64,000 bases of DNA. Source: Nitratidesulfovibrio sp. GTDB taxonomy: Bacteria; Desulfobacterota; Desulfovibrionia; Desulfovibrionales; Desulfovibrionaceae. Positions within the stretch are counted from its first letter, which is position 1. The number at the start of each line of letters is the position of its first letter. Of the stretch, positions 1 through 8,570 are shown piece by piece. The position numbers were made by a program, and so were the translations under genes. The stretch lies in assembly GCF_040373385.1 (NCBI RefSeq), contig NZ_JBDXXH010000003.1, forward strand, positions 310,001 to 374,000, read 5' to 3'. The notes below the pieces were generated by a model, which saw nothing but the letters and a program-made list of their open reading frames with translations, did no database searches and was not told the DNA's origin.

Positions 1-117
1 GAAACCTCGCTCAAGGGGCTGTTCGTGGCGGGCGACGGGCCGGGGGTTGCGGGCAACATCGTGTCCGCCGCGGCCACCGGGCTGATCCCGGCCAAGGCCA
101 TCATCGAACGGCTGTAG
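1..117 (+). CDS. FAD-dependent dehydrogenase, C-terminal end (partial)
   Basis: Only the last 38 codons are in the window; the start lies before base 1. The residues include GLFVAGDGPGVAGNI followed by a run of small residues and TGLIPAKAII. This is the typical C-terminal FAD-contact segment (LFVAGDG, then GNIVSA) of NAD(P)/FAD-dependent oxidoreductases of the COG2509 type. It is followed closely by a Rho-independent terminator, so it is the last gene of its transcript. The exact substrate cannot be judged from this fragment. Confidence 0.75.
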   Translation, partial: ETSLKGLFVAGDGPGVAGNIVSAAATGLIPAKAIIERL

Positions 118-176
118 CCGGGCCGCGTGCCGTTTTTCCCGGATATCGGGGGGCGGCGACGACAGGTATGCAATGA

Positions 177-211
177 ACGGGGCGCCTTGCGGGGTGCCCC
201 GTTTTTTTGTG
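177..211 (+). terminator. Rho-independent terminator
   Basis: The stem ACGGGGC / GCCCCGT, extended by wobble pairs, encloses a short TTGC loop and is followed by seven T residues. It closes the FAD-dehydrogenase transcript. Confidence 0.8.
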
Positions 212-423
212 TGCGTGGGGGGGGGATCCGGGTCGGTTGGGTGACGGGTTGCGCCCGCCTTCGGCGGGCGATGGCAGGGTGCCGTGGGGCAGGACGACAG
301 GCGGCAGGAGGGCAGGCGGCAGGGCGGGAAGAAGGGCACCCCGCCTGCCTTGAACATCGCCGTTCCGGTCTTATGGTATGGGACGAGACGCCAACCGCGC
401 CCAGCGCGAGGGAGGTGATACGC

Positions 424-651
424 ATGTTCACCGGCATAGCACGCGTGCCACGGCACGTATGGGACAGCGACCCGGTCGTTCGGGATGACTTCGAACGGTT
501 GATCGAACGGCTGGAAGGGCTGGCCCTGGATGTGGGCCTGGACCCTGACCGCAACATCTGCCTTACCGACAACAAGGAGGATGTGCGGGTGGGGATAAGC
601 GAGGAAATGGACATGTATCTGCGCGAGGAACCCGGCACCTGGCGCATGTAG
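424..651 (+). CDS. small hypothetical protein (75 aa)
   Basis: This start was chosen because GGGAGGTGAT lies a few bases upstream of the ATG; the reading frame stays open further upstream but without a ribosome site. The product begins MFTGIARVPRHVW, is acidic (several Asp and Glu, including ISEEMDMYLREE near the end) and lacks a signal peptide, membrane segment or Cys pairs. I do not recognise a family. It is a single gene between two strong terminators, so it is probably its own small transcript. Codon use is GC3-rich like the neighbours, which supports a real gene. Confidence 0.6.
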   Translation: MFTGIARVPRHVWDSDPVVRDDFERLIERLEGLALDVGLDPDRNICLTDNKEDVRVGISEEMDMYLREEPGTWRM

Positions 652-748
652 CAGGCACGGCGCGTCGGCCTGAAGGGGCCGGAGGGGATGCATCCCGGCG
701 GTTTTTGGCCGGGCAGCAGCCGGAAGCGACGCGTGAACGGAATACTGA

Positions 749-785
749 AGGGGCGCTCCGCCTGTGGCGGAACGCCCCTTTTTCA
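749..785 (+). terminator. strong terminator between convergent genes
   Basis: The stem AGGGGCG-TCCGCC / GGCGGA-CGCCCCT has one mismatch and a TGT loop and is followed by five T residues on the plus strand. The minus strand shows A-rich sequence on the other side only weakly. It ends the 75-aa gene and may also stop the convergent membrane-protein gene. Confidence 0.85.
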
Positions 786-835
786 TGGTGTGCGTGATGT
801 GGCTGGTGCGCGGTGTCCGCCCGGTGCGTGCCCGG

Positions 836-1705
836 CTACGAGCAGGACGAGGAAACCGAGCTTGGCGGAAACACCCGGATGGCCCAGGTCAGCGCCAGCG
901 CGAACAGGGCCGAGACGATGCCCACGGCGGCATCCCAGAACGGCGGCGCGCCAAGGGCAATGCGCATGAGCAGGGTGGCGATGACGTAGCCGGAGTTGCG
1001 GAACACCGCGTGGAACGAGGGCATGAAGGTCTGTGCCACCAGCACCATCAGGATGTCGGCAAAGATGAGCACCGTGTAGATGGTCTCGAAGAAGTCGAAC
1101 GACTGGCCGGTGGTGGCGAACATCCAGCCGTCCCACAGGGCGATGCCGATGAATGCCAGAAACAGGCCGAGCGCCAGGATCTTCTTGGCCATGACGTAAT
1201 GCATGCGGTCCATGGCCGAAGTGATGTACCCCTGCGGCCGCTGCACCTTGTAGTACAGGCCCAGGCACAAAAAGATCACCAGCGCGGCGCTGGCCGATAC
1301 GATGATGTGCAGCACGGGCTGAAAGTCGAGCGAAAGGGTGATGGGCTCGTGCATGTGCGAAAGCTCTTTGAAGGAGTTTCGCAGCAGGATCAGCGCGAGA
1401 ATCTCGAACTGTTTGCCCACCGAGCGAGACAGCGAACAGGACAGCACGAGGATCAGGCTCATCACTTCCAGCACCAGCAGCATGGTGAAGGCGAAGTTGA
1501 CGGCCTGGAAATGGTTGGAGGGAACGAAGCGGGTCAGCTCTATCGGCAGCCCGGCCAGCAGGCCGTGCCGGTTCAGTTCAATGGCGATGATGCCGCCGAT
1601 GAACGCGAAGATGAGCGCAAGCGCCACCCGGCGCTGGGTGCGCGGGTGTTCCCAGTAATGGTCCAGCAGGTCGAAAAGATTGGTGAGTGGTTCGAGGCGG
1701 AACAT
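836..1705 (-). CDS. polytopic membrane protein, unknown function
   Basis: The product is about 289 aa if it starts at MFRLEPLTNLF; an in-frame ATG at 1783 would add 26 basic residues that look unlike coding sequence. Neither start has a good ribosome site, so the N-terminus is uncertain. Six hydrophobic segments are visible (for example VALALIFAFIGGIIAIEL, FAFTMLLVLEVMSLILVL, VSASAALVIFLCLGLYY and FADILMVLVAQTF). Between helices are charged loops with an HMHEP motif. I recognise no transporter or enzyme signature. The gene stands alone, convergent with the small upstream ORF and preceded by a long inverted-repeat element. Confidence 0.7.
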   Translation of the reverse strand: MFRLEPLTNLFDLLDHYWEHPRTQRRVALALIFAFIGGIIAIELNRHGLLAGLPIELTRFVPSNHFQAVNFAFTMLLVLEVMSLILVLSCSLSRSVGKQFEILALILLRNSFKELSHMHEPITLSLDFQPVLHIIVSASAALVIFLCLGLYYKVQRPQGYITSAMDRMHYVMAKKILALGLFLAFIGIALWDGWMFATTGQSFDFFETIYTVLIFADILMVLVAQTFMPSFHAVFRNSGYVIATLLMRIALGAPPFWDAAVGIVSALFALALTWAIRVFPPSSVSSSCS

Positions 1706-1827
1706 GGTCGTGCCCGGGCGCTGGGGCCTGATGGATGGTTTGGGGTCTTGCGCGGCCACGCGGAGTGCGAGCCGCGTGCGCATGTGACCAGTAGCATCCG
1801 CCTATAACAGAGAATAATGACAAACAG

Positions 1828-1919
1828 AAAGGGATTTGCCTGAATTTTCCGAACCGTCGGTTGGTCCGCCCCGGCATTGCCGTATGGGCTAGGGACCAGG
1901 TTCACCGGCAAATCCCTTT
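1828..1919. other. 92-nt element bounded by a 13-bp inverted repeat
   Basis: AAAGGGATTTGCC at 1828-1840 and its exact reverse complement at 1907-1919 enclose a second stem (TGGTCC / GGACCA) and an apical GCCC / GGGC or CGGCA / TGCCG pairing. On the minus strand the outer stem is followed by a T-rich stretch and then by the membrane-protein gene. The element could be a leader RNA or attenuator of that gene, or an independent structured RNA. It matches no riboswitch class I know. Confidence 0.4.
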
Positions 1920-2212
1920 CATCGGGAAGTGTTCCGTCGGCATTATTCCGTTGCATCCTCCGCCGGGGTTTTTCTGCGGCTGCCAGGGGAGCACCCGCGA
2001 GCCCTTGCCATGTATGTCTGGGAAGCGGGGGCCTTCCCTGACGTGTACCTGACATGCATGACCTTTCCCTTGCCCTAGAAATAAGGCCGCGTGGGGGGCC
2101 GTCAAGCGCGGCGGGCGGGGGCTGACGTTATTTTGTGAGGGGGAAGGGGGGGAGTGGAAGGCGGCTGAACGGATTGCGGCGCGAGGTGCCCGGAGCGCCG
2201 CCGAAAAAACAG

Positions 2213-2242
2213 TTGACGCGCGGCCTTCCCGTTGGCTATTGA
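2213..2242 (+). promoter_or_regulatory. sigma-70 promoter of tRNA-Glu
   Basis: TTGACG, an 18-bp spacer and TATTGA end about 30 bp before the mature tRNA 5' end, the usual distance for a short tRNA leader. Confidence 0.55.
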
Positions 2243-2271
2243 ATCGCTCCGCGCCATTGGCGCGCCAGCGC

Positions 2272-2348
2272 GTCCCCATCGTCTAGCTGGCCCAGGACAA
2301 CGGCCTTTCACGCCGTCGACAGGGGTTCAAATCCCCTTGGGGACGCCA
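2272..2348 (+). tRNA. tRNA-Glu (anticodon UUC)
   Basis: The acceptor stem GTCCCCA / TGGGGAC closes with a discriminator G and an encoded CCA at 2346-2348. The anticodon arm ACGGC-CTTTCAC-GCCGT has T33 followed by TTC, which reads GAA/GAG. The T arm is AGGGG-TTCAAAT-CCCCT. The D loop is one base longer than average. A promoter lies upstream and two hairpin terminators follow. No integrase or att-like duplication of the 3' end is seen nearby. Confidence 0.95.
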
Positions 2349-2388
2349 AATTTCATCCGGATCAGGCCGGAACGGATGGTTTTTTCAG

Positions 2389-2427
2389 AGCCTTCGGGGT
2401 GTTTCTCCGAAGGCTCGTTTTGTTTAC
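2389..2427 (+). terminator. terminator of tRNA-Glu
   Basis: AGCCTTCGG / CCGAAGGCT forms a perfect 9-bp stem, followed by CGTTTTGTTT. Confidence 0.85.
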
Positions 2428-2438
2428 ACGACGTATTC

Positions 2439-2475
2439 ACGCCACCCTGCGCGCGCGGGGTGGCGTTTTTGTTTT
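2439..2475 (+). terminator. second hairpin terminator downstream of tRNA-Glu
   Basis: ACGCCACCC / GGGTGGCGT with a GC-rich loop is followed by TTTTTGTTTT. It sits just 11 bp beyond the first terminator, giving a tandem stop before the chemoreceptor gene. Confidence 0.75.
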
Positions 2476-2511
2476 GCGCGGGGGGCGCGCGCAACGTTCC
2501 GGACTGCATAA

Positions 2512-2539
2512 TAATGCGATGCAGGAAGCCTGACGATAA
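2512..2539 (+). promoter_or_regulatory. candidate FliA (sigma-28) promoter of the chemoreceptor
   Basis: TAAT, 16 bp, GACGATAA resembles the flagellar-sigma consensus TAAA-N15-GCCGATAA with one base of extra spacing. It lies about 245 bp before the chemoreceptor start. A GG-N10-GC pattern near 2716-2730 is a weaker sigma-54-like alternative. Confidence 0.35.
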
Positions 2540-2785
2540 GGGGGGTGCGTGTCTGAAGGAACAGGCATAGCAATGCTACAAAAATGTAGGATGCCTGCAC
2601 CGCAGGCTGCGCCCGGGGGGCGTTCCGGACGTGATGTCGTGCCGCAAGAATCGTGGAAGATCGCGTACTCCTTGCGGCAGTAACATTGCAAGGCGCAGTT
2701 GACGTTGCTTGCTGGCGCGGATACGGCAATACGTGATGGCGCACAGGTCCGGAATATGGATATGTGTTTTGCAAGGAGCTCGTCC

Positions 2786-4549
2786 ATGCGTACACTTTCG
2801 CTGCCAGAACGCCTCTGGGGGACCGCTATCGTTGCATTCATGGGTTCGCTGGCGCTTCTCCTGGTCTCGTACAGGACCATAGAGGAGATCAAGATTCGCG
2901 GGCCGCTGTATCAGAGCATCGTTTCGTACAAGGATCTCGTGGCGGACATCCTGCCGCCGCCAGAGTATCTCATCGAATCCTACCTTATCTGTTTCGAGCT
3001 GCTGAAAGCCGACGGACAGGAACGTGATGCGTATGTCCGCAAGCTGGAGCAGTTGGAAAAGGACTACCTGAACAGGCACCAGTTCTGGACAGGGGAGCTG
3101 ACCCATGCGGGTCTGCGCAGGGCCTTGCTGGAAGAGTCCACACCGCCTGCGCTGGAGTTTTTCCGGGTCATGCGTGAGTCCTATCTGCCGCAGGTGCGTC
3201 AGGGCAATGCAGGCGAGGCGGAAGCGGTGCTTTATGGCCCCTTGACCGCAAACTACAGAAAGCATCGTGCGGGCATCGACACAACCGTCGAACTGTCCGG
3301 CGCGGAGATCATCAAGGTCGAGGGAAAGGCCGACGAGTGCCTGGCGTCCGACATGTGGTTTCTCTATCTTGCGGCTGGCGCCATCAATGCCGTTGTGCTG
3401 CTGCTTACTTTTCTGGCCGTCAGGTCCATCCTCACGCCCATGCGGCAGCTTTCCGCCTACGCGTCGAACGTTGCGAAGGGGGATTACGATGCCGTTTGCC
3501 ACGCAACGACCAACGACGAATTGGGCAAGCTTGCCGAGGTGTTCAAGGGCACCGTGGTCGCGGTGAAGGACAGCATCGAGCAGGCGCATCGATCGGAGGA
3601 ATTGGCCCAGGCAGAGGCCCGCAATGCCCGCAACGCCGTTGCCGAGGCCCAGGCCGCCAGAACCCAGGCCGAATGTGCCAGGGCCGAGGGCATGGTGCAG
3701 GCGGCGGAACAACTGGTGAAGATCGTCGAGGTCGTCAGCAGCGCCAGCGGGCAGCTTGCGGCACAGGTCGAGGAATCCAGCCGTGGGGCCGGAGTGCAGT
3801 CGCAACGGGCCACGGAGACGGCAGCCGCCATGGATGAAATGAATTCCACGGTTCTCGAGGTGGCCCGCAACGCCACAAGGGCCGCCGAATCGACCGAGGC
3901 CGCCCGCCAGCGCGCCTCGGAGGGGGCGCGCATCGTGGGCGAGGTGATGACGGGCATCGACGAGGTGCGGCGCGTATCTGCGGAACTCAAGGGCGACATG
4001 GTGGTTCTGGGCAGGCAGGCCGAGGGTATCGGGCAGATCATGGGCGTCATCAACGACATCGCCGATCAGACCAACTTGCTGGCGCTGAACGCCGCCATCG
4101 AGGCCGCCCGGGCGGGTGACGCCGGGCGCGGTTTCGCTGTGGTGGCCGACGAGGTGCGCAAGCTGGCGGAAAAGACCATGAACGCCACACGGGAGGTCGG
4201 CGAGGCCATCGTCGGCATTCAGGCTGCGGCGCGCAAGAACATGGAGAATGTGGAGCGTTCGGCCATGGCCGTGGAACATTCCACGGTGCTGGCGGGCCGA
4301 AGCGGTGAGGCCCTGGAGGACATCGTCCGCATGGTGCAAACGGCAACCGACCAGGTGCGCGGCATAGCGACTTCCAGCGAGCAGCAGTCCGCCGTCAGCG
4401 AAGAGATCAACCACAGCATCCTGGACATCAACCGCATTTCCGGCGAGACAGCCGACGCCATGCGCCAGTCCGCCCATGCGGTGGGCGATCTGTCGAAACA
4501 GGCGCAGACGCTGCTGGGGCTCATAGAAAAGATGAAATGCGGGGGGTAG
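2786..4549 (+). CDS. methyl-accepting chemotaxis protein
   Basis: This is a 587-aa transmembrane chemoreceptor. The start at [11 protein letters not shown] has AAGGAG seven bases upstream; an in-frame ATG 87 bp earlier lacks a ribosome site. Membrane helix 1 spans about 12-29, a helical periplasmic ligand domain about 30-188, membrane helix 2 about 190-212 and a HAMP domain about 213-262. The signalling hairpin tip lies near 424-465 with the near-invariant [19 protein letters not shown] and [13 protein letters not shown]. It would control CheA through CheW. The ligand domain looks like a four-helix bundle, not a Cache domain, but its ligand cannot be inferred. No C-terminal CheR-tethering pentapeptide is present. 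Confidence 0.95.
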   Translation: MRTLSLPERLWGTAIVAFMGSLALLLVSYRTIEEIKIRGPLYQSIVSYKDLVADILPPPEYLIESYLICFELLKADGQERDAYVRKLEQLEKDYLNRHQFWTGELTHAGLRRALLEESTPPALEFFRVMRESYLPQVRQGNAGEAEAVLYGPLTANYRKHRAGIDTTVELSGAEIIKVEGKADECLASDMWFLYLAAGAINAVVLLLTFLAVRSILTPMRQLSAYASNVAKGDYDAVCHATTNDELGKLAEVFKGTVVAVKDSIEQAHRSEELAQAEARNARNAVAEAQAARTQAECARAEGMVQAAEQLVKIVEVVSSASGQLAAQVEESSRGAGVQSQRATETAAAMDEMNSTVLEVARNATRAAESTEAARQRASEGARIVGEVMTGIDEVRRVSAELKGDMVVLGRQAEGIGQIMGVINDIADQTNLLALNAAIEAARAGDAGRGFAVVADEVRKLAEKTMNATREVGEAIVGIQAAARKNMENVERSAMAVEHSTVLAGRSGEALEDIVRMVQTATDQVRGIATSSEQQSAVSEEINHSILDINRISGETADAMRQSAHAVGDLSKQAQTLLGLIEKMKCGG

Positions 4550-4726
4550 CCGCAGCAGGGGCGCACGAAACGGCAGGGCCACCGGACTCTTCCGATTGCC
4601 AAGCCGTTCTTTCCTCCATTTTCATCCGATTGCGGGCGTGTCCGGGGGGACGCCCCTCCCACCACCGCTCGCCAAGGCTCCCTCCATCACGTTGACGCCA
4701 CTCCGCCGAGTTCCTATGACTGGCGG

Positions 4727-6733
4727 GTGCGCACCCCCAGCAGCAAACCGGCATTCCGGCCAGATATGAAAGGCATCGGACCCGCCACCCGCAGCATCCT
4801 GCCGGGAGCGGTCCGTGTGCTTGCCCTTGCTATCACGGTATGTCTTGCCAGCATCGCCGCCTTCGTCGGTCCGGCGTACGCGGTCACCCCCACGGGTTCT
4901 CCTGTCCGCGCCGTTCCCTCCGTCCCTACAGATTCCCCGGCTCCTGCTGTTCCCCCGGCTCGCGGCGTTACCCCGGCCCACGTCGTCCAATCGCTGGAAG
5001 CAGCCCCCGCCCAGCGAGCGCTGACCATCGGCGGCGACAGGAATTACCCGCCCTACGAATATCTGGACGACAAGGGCCAGCCCACCGGCTTCAACGTGGA
5101 TCTTTCACGCGCCGTGGGAGAGGCCATGGGCGTGCCCGTGCGGTTCGTGCTCATGGACTGGTCGCGCCTGCACACCGCCCTTGCCGACGGCGCGGTGGAT
5201 GCCCTGCAACGCACCCCGTATTCCAACCTGTGGCTGCGCGAGGCGGAAATGACCCCGCCGCACACCACCATCAACCACGCCATCTTCGCCCGCAAGGGCA
5301 CGCCCGCCGTCTCGTCGCTGGAGGAACTGGCCGGAAGGAAGGTCATCGTCCACCCCGGCGGCAGCATCAACGACATCCTCGACGGCATGGGTTACGAGAA
5401 GGACCTGATTTTTTCCAAGACCCCCGTGGGCGGGCTGCGCCGCCTTGCCGGTGGCGAGGCCGACTACGCGGTGGTGGCCATGCTGCCCGGCATGTTCACC
5501 TTGCAGCAGGACGGCATCGACAACGTGCGCGTGGTGGCCAAAAGCGTCACCAGCCAGCCCTACGGCTTTGCCGTGCGCCACGGCGACGAGGCCACCCTGG
5601 CCCTGCTGGGCGAGGGGCTGGCGCTGGTCAAACAGTCTGGCCGCTATCAGGAACTGCGCCGCAAGTGGTTCGGCGTCATGGATACGGAGGGCATCTCTGC
5701 CCAGGTGGTGGCGCGCTACGCCGCCGTGGTGCTGGGGCCGCTGCTGCTTTTGCTGTGCGCTGCGGCGCTATGGACGCGTTCGCTCAAGCGGCAGGTGGAC
5801 CAGCGCACCCGCTCGCTGTCCGACGCCCTTTTGCAACTGCGCGAGAATCAGCAGCAACTGGTGCAGGCCGACAAGATGGCCGCGCTTGGGGTGCTGGTTT
5901 CCGGCGTTGCGCACGAGATCAACAACCCCAACGGGCTGATCCTGGTCAACGTGCCCATCCTCAAGAAGCTGAATGCAGAGGCCATGCGCGTGCTGGACGA
6001 GGTGTACAGCGAAAAGGGCGACTTTGCGCTGGGCGGCAGCAGCTATTCGCGTATTCGCGACAAGCTGCCCCGCATCGTCGAGGTGGTGGAGGAAAGCGCC
6101 CAGCGCATCCGGCGCATCGTGGACGACCTGCGCGACTTCTCGCGCGTGGCCCCCGCCAGCGACCACCAGTCCTTTGATCTGGGCGAGGTGACGCAAAAGG
6201 CCATCCGCCTGGTGGGCAGTTCCATCAACAAGGCCACGTCGCGGTTCGACACGGATTTCGCCCCCGGCCTGCCGTCGGTATGGGGCAACCCCTCGCGCAT
6301 GGAGCAGGTGGTGGTGAACGTGCTGCTGAACGCCTGCCAGGCCCTGCCCGCGCCAGAGGATGGCGGCCCGCATGACCCGCATGACCCGCGTGATCTGGGT
6401 GCCCCGCGTGATCAGCGTGACAGGGGAGACAGGGGCGACAGGGGCGACAGGCATGTCAGGGGCATTACCGTATCCACCACCGCCGCACCGGACGGCAGGT
6501 CGGTGGTGCTCACCGTGACGGACGAGGGCGTGGGCATCGCACCGCAGGACATCCCCCGCCTGACCGACCCCTTCTACACCACCAAGCGCGCCAGCGGCGG
6601 CACGGGGCTTGGGCTTTCCGTCTCGGCAGGCATCGTGCAGGAGCACGGCGGCAGCCTGGACTTCATCTCCGAACCGGGCCGGGGCACCACCGTGCGCCTT
6701 GTGCTGCCCGTGTCAGGCGGCGGCGCGTCATGA
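4727..6733 (+). CDS. sensor histidine kinase with periplasmic SBP_bac_3 sensor
   Basis: The GTG start gives 668 aa; an ATG at 4766 (MKGIGPATRS) gives a cleaner signal peptide ending in AYA and may be the true start. After a Pro/Ala-rich linker comes a solute-binding-type sensor (about 97-330, GDRNYPPYEY), a membrane helix (about 335-357), a coiled coil, a HisKA domain with phospho-His in GVAHEINNPNG near residue 397, and HATPase motifs ending GGTGLGLSVS. A 35-residue Asp/Arg-rich repeat (about 546-580, encoded at 6361-6465) interrupts the ATP-binding domain. The gene overlaps the next one by 4 bp, so kinase and regulator form a pair. The sensed ligand is probably a small organic or amino acid (inference from the sensor family). 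Confidence 0.9.
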   Translation: MRTPSSKPAFRPDMKGIGPATRSILPGAVRVLALAITVCLASIAAFVGPAYAVTPTGSPVRAVPSVPTDSPAPAVPPARGVTPAHVVQSLEAAPAQRALTIGGDRNYPPYEYLDDKGQPTGFNVDLSRAVGEAMGVPVRFVLMDWSRLHTALADGAVDALQRTPYSNLWLREAEMTPPHTTINHAIFARKGTPAVSSLEELAGRKVIVHPGGSINDILDGMGYEKDLIFSKTPVGGLRRLAGGEADYAVVAMLPGMFTLQQDGIDNVRVVAKSVTSQPYGFAVRHGDEATLALLGEGLALVKQSGRYQELRRKWFGVMDTEGISAQVVARYAAVVLGPLLLLLCAAALWTRSLKRQVDQRTRSLSDALLQLRENQQQLVQADKMAALGVLVSGVAHEINNPNGLILVNVPILKKLNAEAMRVLDEVYSEKGDFALGGSSYSRIRDKLPRIVEVVEESAQRIRRIVDDLRDFSRVAPASDHQSFDLGEVTQKAIRLVGSSINKATSRFDTDFAPGLPSVWGNPSRMEQVVVNVLLNACQALPAPEDGGPHDPHDPRDLGAPRDQRDRGDRGDRGDRHVRGITVSTTAAPDGRSVVLTVTDEGVGIAPQDIPRLTDPFYTTKRASGGTGLGLSVSAGIVQEHGGSLDFISEPGRGTTVRLVLPVSGGGAS

Positions 6734-8178
6734 GCGGATACTGCCCGAACACCCCGGAAAGCCTTGCGGCCCCCGGCATCCTGCTGGTGGACGACGAGGC
6801 GGACTGGCTGGCCTCCATGACCCTGCTGCTGGAATTTTCCGCCGGGCTGTCCGACGTGCGCGCCTGCCAGGACAGCAGGCAGGTCATGGACATCCTGGAT
6901 GCGGGGGGCATCGGCCTCGTGCTGCTGGACCTGACCATGCCGCATGTTTCCGGCACCGAACTGTTGGCCGCCATTGCCGAACGCCACCCCGACGTGTGCT
7001 GCATCGTGCTTTCGGGCATGAACCAACTGGCCACCGCCGTGGAGTGCATGCGCCTTGGCGCGTACGACTACTACGTCAAGACCGACGACGAATCGCGCAT
7101 CGTGGGCGGCATTGCGCGGGCCATGCACATGCTGGAGCTGCGCGCCGAAAACCGCGAGGTGGCCAGCCGCCTTGTCTCGGGCCAACTGCGCCAGCCAGAG
7201 GCCTTTGCGGCAATCCACACCCGCAGCGCGGCCATGCACGCCATCTTCGCCTACATCGAGGCCGTGGCCAGAAGCCCCCGGCCCCTGCTGGTCACCGGCG
7301 AATCGGGCGTGGGCAAGGAAAGTCTGGTGCGCGCCGCCCATGAACTGAGCGGCAGGCGCGGCCCGCTGGTGGCCCTGAACGTGGCCGGGCTGGACGACGC
7401 GGTGTTCGCCGACACGCTGTTCGGTCACGTGCGCGGCGCCTTTACCGGGGCGGACGCGCCGCGCCGGGGGCTGGTGGAAGAGGCGGCAGAGGGTACGCTG
7501 TTCCTCGACGAGATCGGCGACCTGTCCATTGCCTCGCAGGTCAAGTTGCTGCGCCTGCTGCAAGAGGGCGAATACTACCCGCTGGGCAGCGACCAGCCGC
7601 GCAGGCTGTGCGCCCGCGTCATCGCCGCCACCCACGCGGACCTTGCCGTCAGCGAACGGGAAGGGCGCTTCCGGCGCGACCTGTTCTTTCGCCTGCGCAC
7701 CCACCACGTGGCCGTGCCGCCCCTGCGCGAGCGGCCCGAAGACATCGCCCCGCTGTTGGACCACTTTCTGGGCGAGGCGGCAGCGGCCATGGCCAAGCGC
7801 AAGCCCACCCCGCCCCCGGAACTGGCCGCGCTGCTGGGCACGTATCCCTTCCCCGGCAACGTGCGCGAACTGGCGGCCATGGTCTACGACGCGGTCAGCC
7901 TGCACACCGGGCGCATGCTGTCCATGGACGCCTTCAAGCGGCATATAGGTACGCCTGAAGCGGCAACCGCAGTTGCCGCCGCCGTGGCGGACGGCGACAA
8001 CCCCTTCGCGAATCTGGCCACGCTGCCCAGCTTCGCCCAGGCCGAACGGCTGCTGCTGGACGAGGCCATGGCTCGTTCCGGCGGTCGGCAGACCCTGGCC
8101 GCGCGCATGCTGGGGGTCACCCAGTCCGCCCTGTCCAAGCGCCTGAAGGCACAACGCCGCGACGACGACGCCAGCTGA
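6730..8178 (+). CDS. sigma-54-dependent response regulator (NtrC type)
   Basis: 482 aa, starting in an ATGA overlap with the kinase. The receiver domain (about 17-125) keeps the phospho-acceptor Asp67 in LLDLTMP and the acidic pair VDDEAD. The AAA+ domain has a Walker A GESGVGKE near residue 190, the sigma-54 contact loop GAFTGA, Walker B TLFLDEIGDL and an arginine finger region. A Fis-type HTH closes the protein (about 445-478, QTLAARMLGVTQSALSKRL). The first plausible target is the sigma-54 promoter at 8427, 250 bp downstream, in front of the binding-protein gene. Confidence 0.93.
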   Translation: MSGYCPNTPESLAAPGILLVDDEADWLASMTLLLEFSAGLSDVRACQDSRQVMDILDAGGIGLVLLDLTMPHVSGTELLAAIAERHPDVCCIVLSGMNQLATAVECMRLGAYDYYVKTDDESRIVGGIARAMHMLELRAENREVASRLVSGQLRQPEAFAAIHTRSAAMHAIFAYIEAVARSPRPLLVTGESGVGKESLVRAAHELSGRRGPLVALNVAGLDDAVFADTLFGHVRGAFTGADAPRRGLVEEAAEGTLFLDEIGDLSIASQVKLLRLLQEGEYYPLGSDQPRRLCARVIAATHADLAVSEREGRFRRDLFFRLRTHHVAVPPLRERPEDIAPLLDHFLGEAAAAMAKRKPTPPPELAALLGTYPFPGNVRELAAMVYDAVSLHTGRMLSMDAFKRHIGTPEAATAVAAAVADGDNPFANLATLPSFAQAERLLLDEAMARSGGRQTLAARMLGVTQSALSKRLKAQRRDDDAS

Positions 8179-8246
8179 CGCATTCCCCCGCCATCCTTCC
8201 CTTTCATTCACGCCATCGGATTTCCCCGCCGCCGTGCTTCGGCGAT

Positions 8247-8353
8247 GGGGTATGCCGAATGGCATGGCATGCCGTTGGGCAAATCGCGCCAATGCGGCGT
8301 GAACGCTTGTCTTCGCCGTTTTCAGCAGGATTCCATTCCCTGCGGCATACCCC
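8247..8353. promoter_or_regulatory. 11-bp inverted repeat, candidate activator site
   Basis: GGGGTATGCCG at 8247-8257 and CGGCATACCCC at 8343-8353 are exact reverse complements. They lie about 100 and 200 bp upstream of the predicted transcription start at the sigma-54 promoter, the normal range for enhancer sites of NtrC-type regulators. Confidence 0.45.
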
Positions 8354-8426
8354 TTCGCGCTTTTCCCCCTTCTGATTTGTTCAAATAATCACATTGATTC
8401 TGCACTGTTGCCGGAACGCTTCGGGC

Positions 8427-8443
8427 TGGCATCGTACCTGCTT
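8427..8443 (+). promoter_or_regulatory. sigma-54 promoter (-24/-12)
   Basis: TGGCATCGTACCTGCTT has the -24 GG at 8428-8429 and the -12 GC at 8440-8441 with exactly 10 bases between them. The gene just upstream encodes a sigma-54 activator, and the gene downstream (8571) has a 5' leader of about 115 nt from this promoter. Confidence 0.7.
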
Positions 8444-8570
8444 TTGCGCTTGTGACCACGGGTGGGCCGGGCGGGCCTGATGATTCGGATGGGCTGGACC
8501 GTCACGGGCGACCCGCCGTGGCGCGCGCGGCATGGGGCCGCGCGCCGCAACGAACGAAGCAGGAGTATGT

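Noticed and set aside
764..1807. Plus-strand open frame of 347 codons
   Set aside because: Opposite the membrane-protein gene; composition (His, Gln, Glu, Arg rich) is typical of antisense to hydrophobic GC-rich genes.
2272..2348. tRNA-Glu as an integration site of a mobile element
   Set aside because: No integrase, no repeated tRNA 3' end and no phage-type genes follow; tandem terminators and a chemoreceptor gene come next.
2714..2731. Sigma-54 promoter before the first chemoreceptor
   Set aside because: Only the GG-N10-GC skeleton is present (CGGCA in place of TTGCA); the sigma-28-like site upstream is at least as good.
2576..4582. Long minus-strand open frame (668 codons) opposite the first chemoreceptor
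   Set aside because: It is the antisense shadow of a GC-rich gene; it has no domain, and the plus strand encodes an unmistakable chemoreceptor.
6574..8292. Long minus-strand open frame (572 codons) opposite the sigma-54 regulator
   Set aside because: Shadow frame rich in His/Gln/Gly without motifs; the plus strand carries receiver, AAA+ and HTH domains.
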